This document shows, one piece after another, positions 1-4,671 of a stretch of DNA of 5,467 nt. Location: assembly GCA_947476855.1 (NCBI GenBank), contig CANJSR010000342.1, forward strand, positions 1 to 5,467, read 5' to 3'. The translations under genes were made by a program, and so were the position numbers. This DNA comes from Acetobacteraceae bacterium. Its GTDB lineage: Bacteria > Pseudomonadota > Alphaproteobacteria > Acetobacterales > Acetobacteraceae. The notes under the pieces were generated by a model that had not been told where the DNA came from, searched no databases, and worked only from the letters and a program-made list of their open reading frames with translations. Position 1 is the stretch's first letter; every line of letters starts with the position of its first letter.

Positions 1-497
1 AAGAAGATCTTCAGGCCGGAGATGGTGAACATCGTCATCTCCTCCTTCGCGCCGGTGTGTTCGGCGAACATCTCGGTATGGCCGATGAAGGGGATCTTGG
101 CGGCCTGGAGCGATTCCTTGTTGATCGGCGCGGTCACCACGCCCTCGATCCTTCCGGCCATCGCCAGGTCGATGGACGCCTTGATCGCCGCATAGGCCGC
201 CTGTCCGCCGAGTGGCTGGATCTGGCCGGTGCGCAGGATCGCGGGATCGGCGCTGTCCTGGTGCAGGACGTCGATGACGCCGGGGCGGTCGGCCATGTCC
301 TCGGGACCGGCGATGCGGTTGATCGTCGCGGTCAGGCCGCAGACGGACAAAGCGCGTTCCAGGATGCGGGCGTCGCCGATGATGAAGCTGCGGGAGAGGT
401 CACGGACCTCCTGGTCCAGCGCCGCGCGGACGCAGATTTCCGGGCCGATGCCGGCGGGGTCGCCCATGGTGGAGGCCAGGATGGGACGCTGGGTCAT
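1..497 (-). CDS. pdxA: PdxA-family 4-phosphate dehydrogenase, N-terminal half (partial, runs off left edge)
   Basis: The frame is open from an ATG at 497-495 to the window edge, giving 165 codons of a family usually about 330 residues long. Seen: the N-terminal motif TMGDPAGIGPE (residues 10-20) and the metal-site block TAPINKES followed by PFIGHTE, with the family's zinc-ligand histidine at residue 140. Known of the family: PdxA oxidises 4-phosphohydroxy-L-threonine with NAD in pyridoxal 5'-phosphate synthesis, in the cytoplasm, as a dimer whose metal site uses histidines from both subunits. The later histidines lie outside the window. The start is fixed by an AAGGAG seven bases upstream. 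The gene is divergent from a small lipoprotein gene, so surA is not directly upstream as it is in enteric surA-pdxA. The MGDPAGIGPE form also occurs in PdxA2-type enzymes acting on 4-phospho-threonate or -erythronate, so the substrate is less certain than the family. Confidence 0.88.
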   Translation of the reverse strand, partial: MTQRPILASTMGDPAGIGPEICVRAALDQEVRDLSRSFIIGDARILERALSVCGLTATINRIAGPEDMADRPGVIDVLHQDSADPAILRTGQIQPLGGQAAYAAIKASIDLAMAGRIEGVVTAPINKESLQAAKIPFIGHTEMFAEHTGAKEEMTMFTISGLKIF

Positions 498-504
498 CGG
501 GGAA

Positions 505-510
505 CTCCTT
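505..510 (-). promoter_or_regulatory. Ribosome binding site of the PdxA-family gene
   Basis: Read on the minus strand this is AAGGAG, seven bases before the ATG at 497. It is a near-perfect Shine-Dalgarno sequence and decides the start codon; no competing upstream start has comparable support. Confidence 0.8.
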
Positions 511-678
511 GGACGTGATGCCCCGCATGGGGGCGTACCTGGGGGGGGCCGGTTGGGCCCATTCTGCCGCAGCGGGCCGCGGATTGCGAGCATCGCGGCG
601 GCGCGAACCGTGGCCTGCCACAATCCACCACAAATCGGCCATCGCGGGAACGAAACAGACGCGCAGGATCGCGGGGAT

Positions 679-683
679 GGAGG
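679..683 (+). promoter_or_regulatory. Ribosome binding site of the small lipoprotein gene
   Basis: GGAGG lies five bases before the ATG at 689. It overlaps an in-frame ATG at 677, which would add four residues (MEVP) but has no such site in front of it, so 689 is preferred. Confidence 0.7.
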
Positions 684-688
684 TTCCC

Positions 689-934
689 ATGCGGATCGTC
701 ACTGCCCTTTGCCTGTCCCTCGGCCTGCTTACCACCGCCTGCACCACGCCGGACGGCCGCCCCGACCCGGGCGCGACGCTGGGGCTGGCCGCGGGTCTCG
801 CGGCGGTGGGCGGGCTGGTCTACCTCGCGACGCAGAGCGACGGGGGCAACCGCAACCACGGCTATCGTGGGGGCGGCTACCGGTCATCCGGGTACGGGTA
901 TGGCGGCGGGTATCGAGGGCGCGGCTACCGCTGA
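689..934 (+). CDS. Small lipoprotein with glycine-zipper segment and Gly/Tyr/Arg-rich tail
   Basis: The predicted product is 81 residues. Residues 1-17 form a lipoprotein signal peptide (one Arg, then a hydrophobic stretch) ending in LLTTAC, with the acylated cysteine at 18. This fits the general lipobox pattern, although the -3 residue is Thr rather than Leu. Residues 28-48 are hydrophobic with a GxxxGxxxG spacing (Gly 28, 32, 36), like the glycine zippers of small envelope proteins. From residue 52 the tail is low complexity, built of GY, GGGY and YR units, with six tyrosines and about six arginines. A GGAGG five bases upstream supports the start. The gene stands alone and converges on the ABM-domain gene with 13 bases between the stop codons; no terminator hairpin is evident there. 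I do not recognise a named family. A periplasm-facing, membrane-anchored structural role is inference only. Confidence 0.75.
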   Translation: MRIVTALCLSLGLLTTACTTPDGRPDPGATLGLAAGLAAVGGLVYLATQSDGGNRNHGYRGGGYRSSGYGYGGGYRGRGYR

Positions 935-947
935 GCCTGCCTCGATG

Positions 948-1241
948 TCAGTCCGGGATCAGGTCGTACAGCACCTCGGCATAAGGCGGTGTGGTCAGCC
1001 CCGCCGCCTTGGCGCTCAGGTCCTTCATCGCCTCGCTCGCCTTGAACCGGTTGAGGTCGTCGAGGCTGTCCCACACGGTGACCACCTGGTAGTCCGGCCC
1101 GTCGCCATGGCGGTGCAGGCGCCAGATGTTGCGGCAGCCGGGCTGGGCGAGCATGCCGGGAAAGCCGATGTCCTTCGTATAGCGCATCCAGTCCTCCACC
1201 CGGTCGGGCAGGACCTTCATCGTCAGCACGCGCACCAGCAT
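948..1241 (-). CDS. ABM-domain (antibiotic biosynthesis monooxygenase-like) small protein
   Basis: The 97-residue product fills a single ABM ferredoxin-like domain. Seen: an N-terminal strand (MLVRVLTMKVLPDRVEDW) and the characteristic strand-helix block YQVVTVWDSLDDLNRF at about 51-66, followed by a short helix and a closing segment ending LYDLIPD. Known: the superfamily includes small cofactor-free monooxygenases such as quinol monooxygenase YgiN and heme-degrading IsdG types, and many members with unknown substrates. I see no feature that fixes the substrate. It is the last gene of the exporter operon: its start lies 11 bases after the ATPase stop, and its GGGAG ribosome site overlaps that stop codon, suggesting coupled translation. 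The fold call is solid; the enzymatic role is open. Confidence 0.85.
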   Translation of the reverse strand: MLVRVLTMKVLPDRVEDWMRYTKDIGFPGMLAQPGCRNIWRLHRHGDGPDYQVVTVWDSLDDLNRFKASEAMKDLSAKAAGLTTPPYAEVLYDLIPD

Positions 1242-1248
1242 TGTTCCG

Positions 1249-1253
1249 CTCCC
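1249..1253 (-). promoter_or_regulatory. Ribosome binding site of the ABM gene, overlapping the ATPase stop codon
   Basis: On the minus strand the sequence reads TAGGGAG, in which TAG ends the ATPase gene and GGGAG is seven bases before the ABM start at 1241. The shared bases tie initiation of the small gene to termination of the ATPase. Confidence 0.7.
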
Positions 1254-2047
1254 TACTCGGCTTCAGGTTCCGGTTCTGGGGCGTGGGGCTGGACATGGGC
1301 ATGATAGCGATCCAGCACTTCCCCGGCCGGGCCATCGGCGACGATCTTTCCCTGGTCCAGCCAGATCACCCGCTCACACCAGGTGCGCATGATTTCCAAC
1401 TGGTGGCTGGAGAGTACCAGGATTTCCGACCGCTGCACCATCTCCTCCAGCCGCAGGCGCGCCTTTTCCAGGAACCCCGCGTCGCCGGCCAGGAACCATT
1501 CGTCCATCAGCAGAATTTGCGGGCGGATTGCGGTCGCCAGGGCAAACCCCAGCCGGATCACCATGCCGGCCGAGTAGATGCGGATCGGCAGGTCGATGAA
1601 GTTGCCCAGTTCGGCGAAGGCGGCGACATCGGCCTCCAGCTCCTCCAGGACCGCCTTCGGCACACCGTTGTACAGCCCGCGGAGGCGGATATTCTCCCGC
1701 CCCGTCAGGTCGATGTTCATGCCGAGGTTGGTGTCCAGCAGCGCGCTGACGCTGCCGTTGACCAGCAGCTTCCCGGCCACCGGTTCATAGATGCCGGCCA
1801 GCACGCGCAGCAGGGTCGTCTTGCCGGCGCCGTTCGAGCCCACCAGCCCCAGCCGGTCGCCGCTGCGCAGGCTCAGGTTGATGTTGCGCAGCGCCTGTAC
1901 GACGATTCGGTGCTGCGTGTCCTTGGCCAGCCGGCCGGACGCGGCGGCGAACACCATCTTTTTCAGGCTGCGCCCGCTGCCGTGATACAGCGGGAACGAA
2001 ACGGAGAGGTCCTCGACCTCGATGCGGATATCCTGGTCCATGGTCAT
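1253..2047 (-). CDS. ABC transporter ATP-binding protein, KpsT/Wzt-like polysaccharide exporter subunit
   Basis: The product is 264 residues and powers export through the partner permease encoded just upstream. Seen in order: the family's extended N-terminus before the core (residues 8-55), Walker A GSNGAGKTT (70-78), an LTGRENI segment (114-120), a divergent signature YSAGM (158-162) in place of LSGG, Walker B ILLMDE (178-183) followed by WFLAGD, and the switch histidine in SSHQ (H215). The divergent signature and the DEW-x-AGD D-loop are normal for exporters of capsule, O-antigen and related glycans. The protein ends in a short Pro/Glu-rich tail (about 254-264) with no Wzt-type carbohydrate-binding domain, so it resembles KpsT more than long Wzt. 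The start ATG at 2047 overlaps the permease TGA as ATGA. A second ATG at 2041 is possible. The substrate is inferred from the family, because no glycan genes are in view. Confidence 0.9.
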   Translation of the reverse strand: MTMDQDIRIEVEDLSVSFPLYHGSGRSLKKMVFAAASGRLAKDTQHRIVVQALRNINLSLRSGDRLGLVGSNGAGKTTLLRVLAGIYEPVAGKLLVNGSVSALLDTNLGMNIDLTGRENIRLRGLYNGVPKAVLEELEADVAAFAELGNFIDLPIRIYSAGMVIRLGFALATAIRPQILLMDEWFLAGDAGFLEKARLRLEEMVQRSEILVLSSHQLEIMRTWCERVIWLDQGKIVADGPAGEVLDRYHAHVQPHAPEPEPEAE

Positions 2048-2898
2048 AGCCAGAACGCGATGCGGCCGCGGGCGCGGGCGAAGAACAGCCACGATATCGT
2101 GCAGAGCGCCGCGCTGTATCCCAGCGCGCCGATCCAGGCCCAGACCGGCAGGCCCTGGCCCAGCAGGGGCGCGCGCACGATCTCGATCAGGTCGAAGAAG
2201 GGACTGAGCGGCAGGAGCCACGCCTTTTCCCCCAACTGCTCGGGCTTCCAGATGACCGGCGTCAGGAAGAAGGCGATCTGCATCACGCTGTTGATGATGG
2301 GCAGGATGTCGCGGAACCGGGCACAGAAGGCGCCCAGCATCAGGTTCAGGGCCAGGGCGTTGATCACCCACAGGATCAGGCCCGGGATGGCGAAGACGAC
2401 CTTGACCCCCGGCCAATGGCTGAACACCGCGAAGACGATGACGATGACGACGATGTTGTGGCCCAGGATCACGACGTTGCGGATCACCGTGCGGATCGCG
2501 AACACCGTGAAGGGCATGCGGACGGAGCGGATGACCGACTCCGCCTCGGTAAACCCGGTGCAGGCGTCGGACACGGTGGCCTGCATGAAGGCCCACAGCA
2601 CCAGCGACAGCGCCAGGTAGGGCAGGTAGTCATGCAGCTCCATCTTGAAGAGCGTCGAGTACAGGAACCCCAGCGCCCCCACCATCACGCCGGTGGAGAT
2701 CGTCAGCCACAGCGGCCCGAGGACGGAGCCGCGGTAGCGCAGGCGGATATCCAGCCAGCCGAGCGCCCAGGCCAGGCGCCAGAGGCGCAGCCCATCGCGG
2801 ATATCGGCCGCGGCCAGCCGGAAGCGGCCGCCCTGGGACATATCCGACTGGAACGAGAGGGTCGCGGATCGCGCGGCCAGCGAGACGTGGTTATTCAT
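2044..2898 (-). CDS. ABC-2 type permease of a polysaccharide-type exporter (KpsM/Wzm-like)
   Basis: The product is 284 residues from the chosen ATG and forms the membrane channel for the ATPase encoded downstream. Seen: a cytoplasmic N-terminus with an amphipathic segment (about 35-50), the family motif RYRGSVLGPLW (54-64), then about six hydrophobic segments near 61-83, 93-112, 141-161, 168-190, 203-217 and 252-274. Two conserved-looking blocks are VRMPFTVF (126-133) and FFLTPVIWKPE (210-220). It ends in a basic cytoplasmic tail. Known: this layout is that of the ABC-2 permeases exporting capsule, O-antigen or teichoic-type polymers across the inner membrane. The start is uncertain: ATG at 2898 and ATG at 2841 (265 residues) both lack a clear ribosome site, and an in-frame TTG at 2937 is also open. 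It is the first gene of a three-gene operon, with a four-base overlap with the next. Confidence 0.88.
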   Translation of the reverse strand: MNNHVSLAARSATLSFQSDMSQGGRFRLAAADIRDGLRLWRLAWALGWLDIRLRYRGSVLGPLWLTISTGVMVGALGFLYSTLFKMELHDYLPYLALSLVLWAFMQATVSDACTGFTEAESVIRSVRMPFTVFAIRTVIRNVVILGHNIVVIVIVFAVFSHWPGVKVVFAIPGLILWVINALALNLMLGAFCARFRDILPIINSVMQIAFFLTPVIWKPEQLGEKAWLLPLSPFFDLIEIVRAPLLGQGLPVWAWIGALGYSAALCTISWLFFARARGRIAFWL

Positions 2899-3010
2899 GA
2901 AGCCGAGGCGGATAGCCGATCGGCCGGGGCGGAGCAACCGCGCTCACGTCTTGGGGCGCATGTTCGCGGGCCGCCTGGTGCATCCGTGGACCGGGCTCGA
3001 CGGCCGCGGA

Positions 3011-3058
3011 CATGTGACCGTATGGTCATGTGACGAAACATGATGTTCCCAACATGTT
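3011..3058. repeat. Cluster of CATG-centred dyads and direct repeats, possible operator
   Basis: Seen directly: CATGTGAC occurs twice, at 3011-3018 and 3027-3034, 16 bases apart. Between them lies the dyad TGACC-GTAT-GGTCA (3015-3028). AACATGATGTT (3037-3047) is a perfect inverted repeat about its central G, and AACATGTT (3051-3058) is a perfect 8-base palindrome. The four CATG steps start at 3011, 3027, 3039 and 3053, that is 12 to 16 bases apart. If transcribed, 3011-3032 could also fold as a nine-pair hairpin with two G-U pairs. Location between divergent genes suggests binding sites for a dimeric regulator; which protein, and for which gene, cannot be told. Confidence 0.45.
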
Positions 3059-3108
3059 CCGTTATCGATCGTCAAAACCCTGAGTCCCCATCAATCGCAG
3101 TTCTTGGC

Positions 3109-3137
3109 TTGTCAGAAAGGTTGATTTGGGATAAGGG
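3109..3137 (+). promoter_or_regulatory. Possible sigma-70-type promoter for the transglycosylase unit (weak)
   Basis: TTGTCA at 3109-3114 is a good -35 match. Seventeen bases downstream is TAAGGG (3132-3137), a poor -10, with GATAAG (3130-3135) as an alternative at shorter spacing. It sits in the AT-richest part of the window, about 100 bases before the gene. Use of this promoter would put the transcript start near the GTG at 3143. Confidence 0.2.
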
Positions 3138-3142
3138 GTTAT

Positions 3143-3226
3143 GTGAAGTTGCTGATTGCCCGCATCAACGACGGCCATCCGGTCGTCGTGCCCCCCGGCC
3201 TTTACCGCCGAACCACGACGGAGTGA
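3143..3226 (+). CDS. Candidate 27-codon leader ORF upstream of the transglycosylase
   Basis: A GTG at 3143 opens a frame ending at TGA 3224-3226, with predicted product starting VKLLIARINDGH and ending PPGLYRRTTTE. Support: AAGGGG lies four bases before the GTG; third codon positions are almost all G or C (about 22 of 26), as in the neighbouring genes; the ORF begins just where composition shifts from AT-richer to GC-rich; and its TGA is embedded in GGAGTGA, the ribosome site of the next gene, so translation could be coupled. Against it: it is very short, has a GTG start, and I recognise no family. GC-rich DNA gives biased frames by chance, so this is a candidate only. Confidence 0.3.
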   Translation: MKLLIARINDGHPVVVPPGLYRRTTTE

Positions 3227-3234
3227 GCACGCGG

Positions 3235-4506
3235 ATGACTCGTTTGATGCCCCGCTTTTCCCGCGCGCGCTTGTCGTGCTCGCGTTTCGCAGGATTGCGT
3301 ATTGTCGCATGTCTTGTCGGACTGGCCGCCCTCGCAGCCTGCTCCGCGCCCGAGCAAAGCTCCTCCAAGCGCGAAACCGCCCGCTACCTCGCGCATGCGC
3401 AACGGAATTATCAGCCTCCCGGCCCGCCCGAGGACCCGTGGGGGCCCTATATCAACGAAGCGGCGGCTCGATTCGACATGCCGGCATCCTGGATCCGCGC
3501 CATCATGCGTCAGGAATCCGGCGGCCGGCTGTATCGCGCCAATGGCGACCTGATCACCTCCTCCGCCGGTGCCATGGGGCTGATGCAGGTCATGCCCGGC
3601 ACCTATGACGAACTCCGCGCCCGCTACGACCTCGGCGACGACCCCTTCCATCCGCGCGACAACATCATGGCCGGCGTCGGCTACATGCGCGAGATGTATG
3701 ACATCTACGGCTCCCCCGGCTTCCTCGCCGCCTACAACGCCGGCCCCGCTCGGCTGGACGACTACCTGACCAATGTCCGCGGCCTGCCGGATGAAACCCG
3801 GAACTACGTGGCCAAGATCTCCCCGAACCTGACCCGCGACCAGCCGACGATGCGCTCTCCGGCTGAGCAGTTCGCGATGAACACGCTGCCGACCAACATC
3901 CCGGCCGGCCTGCGCTATGGCCGCGGCGGCGCCGTCCAGCTTGCCGCCGTCACCGCCGGGTCGGGCACCGTCAGCACCGGAGGCTTCGGCCGCGTCGCGG
4001 AACGCCGCCCGGTTGAAGTCGCCCAGATGCCCGAGCCGCCGCGTCCGGTCGCAAACCCCCGGCCGCAGCAGTTCGCCGGGATCATCATGCCGCCGACGCC
4101 GCCGCTGGTGCCTAACCAGATGGCGAACTTCCCGGCCGCCAGCGCGCCCACCCCGGCCATGCCGCCGCAGAACCAGGGCAGTGGCCTGCGCCTGATCGCG
4201 CCGGCGATGGCGGCCGATGCCAGCGCCGCACGCCGCGGCGGCAGCACGACCGGCCAGTGGGCCATCCAGGTCGGTGCGTTCTCCAACCAGGACCAGGCCA
4301 ACAGCGCGCTGAACCAGGCCCGTGGCCAGGCGCGGTCCGAACTTTCCTCCGGCAAGGCCTTCGTCGGCAGCGTCAAGCAGAAGAACGGCTTCCTTTATCG
4401 GGCTCGGATGACCGGCCTGTCCAAGGACACCGCCGTCCAGGCCTGCGAGAAGATCGCCCGCAACCGCATGAACTGCATCGTCCTGTCCCCCGACGCCCAG
4501 TCCTGA
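3235..4506 (+). CDS. Lytic murein transglycosylase lipoprotein with C-terminal SPOR domain
   Basis: The product is 423 residues and should cleave peptidoglycan glycan strands from a periplasmic membrane anchor. Seen in order: a basic N-terminus and hydrophobic signal segment, lipobox LAAC with acyl cysteine 36, an SLT/lysozyme-like domain (about 68-200) with the catalytic Glu 94 in RQESGG, GLMQVMPGTY (115-124) and AAYNAGP (165-171), then a Pro/Ala-rich linker (about 205-338), and a SPOR domain (about 340-418) beginning WAIQVGAFSNQDQA. Known: SPOR domains bind peptide-free glycan strands at the division septum, so the architecture points to a septal enzyme (inference). The start ATG 3235 has GGAGTGA eight bases upstream; GTG 3223 or ATG 3247 are alternatives. 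The frame is open back to 3040, but that extension crosses the promoter-like DNA and is not believed. A terminator hairpin follows the stop. Confidence 0.92.
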   Translation: MTRLMPRFSRARLSCSRFAGLRIVACLVGLAALAACSAPEQSSSKRETARYLAHAQRNYQPPGPPEDPWGPYINEAAARFDMPASWIRAIMRQESGGRLYRANGDLITSSAGAMGLMQVMPGTYDELRARYDLGDDPFHPRDNIMAGVGYMREMYDIYGSPGFLAAYNAGPARLDDYLTNVRGLPDETRNYVAKISPNLTRDQPTMRSPAEQFAMNTLPTNIPAGLRYGRGGAVQLAAVTAGSGTVSTGGFGRVAERRPVEVAQMPEPPRPVANPRPQQFAGIIMPPTPPLVPNQMANFPAASAPTPAMPPQNQGSGLRLIAPAMAADASAARRGGSTTGQWAIQVGAFSNQDQANSALNQARGQARSELSSGKAFVGSVKQKNGFLYRARMTGLSKDTAVQACEKIARNRMNCIVLSPDAQS

Positions 4507-4527
4507 GCGTCCCAACCCAACCCTGAG

Positions 4528-4560
4528 CGGGCGGCGGGCAGCGATGTCCGCCGCCCGTTT
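4528..4560 (+). terminator. Rho-independent-type terminator after the transglycosylase gene
   Basis: Left arm 4528-4540 and right arm 4545-4557 form a 13-pair GC-rich stem with one G-U pair, closed by a GCGA loop of the stable GNRA class. Only three T follow (4558-4560), so the hairpin is strong but the U tract is short. It begins 21 bases after the stop codon and separates the transglycosylase transcript from the next gene. Confidence 0.7.
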
Positions 4561-4671
4561 CGCGTCTGGGCCCTGCCACGCATGTCCGAGTCCCGCCCGC
4601 CCCAGCCCGCAGCGGGTTTGCAGACCGGCGCGCATCCGCTAAATGGTCGCGCCCTTCTGCCGGCGAGCGAG

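Larger units (their letters stand above)
498..688. other. Divergent intergenic region between pdxA and the small lipoprotein gene
   Basis: These 191 bases separate two divergent genes and should hold both promoters, but no convincing -35/-10 pair is visible on either strand. It contains a run of eight G at 541-548 inside a GC-rich stretch, and an AT-richer patch around 618-660. The reading frames crossing it lack codon bias or start signals worth calling as genes. The ribosome binding sites of the two genes lie at its ends. Confidence 0.6.
2899..3234. other. Divergent regulatory region between the exporter operon and the transglycosylase gene
   Basis: These 336 bases hold the promoters of two divergent units. 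The left third (to about 3010) is GC-rich with nothing recognisable. Positions 3011-3058 carry a cluster of dyads and direct repeats, each containing CATG. Positions 3061-3150 are clearly AT-richer than the rest of the window and look like promoter DNA for the plus-strand unit. From 3143 the composition returns to GC-rich, with strong third-position bias in one frame (the possible leader ORF). No RNA gene was recognised. Confidence 0.6.

Noticed and set aside
158..163. The divergent ABC signature YSAGM (residues 158-162 of the ATPase) as a sign of an inactive ATPase
   Set aside because: KpsT/Wzt-type ATPases normally carry such a variant; Walker A, Walker B and the switch histidine are intact. 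The coordinates here are residue numbers of the protein encoded at 1253-2047.
509..688. Upstream extension of the small lipoprotein frame to a TTG at 509
   Set aside because: The added 60 residues would bury the signal peptide, there is no ribosome site for the TTG, and a GGAGG stands five bases before the ATG at 689.
1253..2596. A 447-residue version of the ABC ATPase starting far upstream
   Set aside because: Its first 183 residues overlap the permease gene in another frame and have no domain; the ATGA overlap at 2047 and the family's normal N-terminus give the proper start.
1241..2620. A 459-codon open frame on the plus strand opposite the exporter operon
   Set aside because: It lies antisense to two clear ABC transporter genes; its translation is rich in His, Gln, Arg and Ala without any domain, as expected for the complement of GC-rich coding DNA.
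3040..3234. N-terminal extension of the transglycosylase to an ATG at 3040
   Set aside because: The added 65 residues show no domain and would bury the lipoprotein signal peptide and lipobox inside the protein; the DNA there is AT-richer and promoter-like, and the ATG at 3235 has a good ribosome site.
3202..4635. A 477-codon open frame on the minus strand opposite the transglycosylase
   Set aside because: It is the antisense shadow of a well-supported gene; it also spans that gene's terminator, and its translation is Gly/Arg/Ala/His low complexity with no recognisable motif.
4504..4671. Transglycosylase and chorismate mutase frames are the same, separated only by the TGA at 4504, suggesting a readthrough fusion or a mutated stop
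   Set aside because: The two proteins are unrelated and each complete at this junction: SPOR ends normally just before the stop, a strong terminator hairpin lies in the spacer, and an open shared frame is expected by chance about one time in three in GC-rich DNA.
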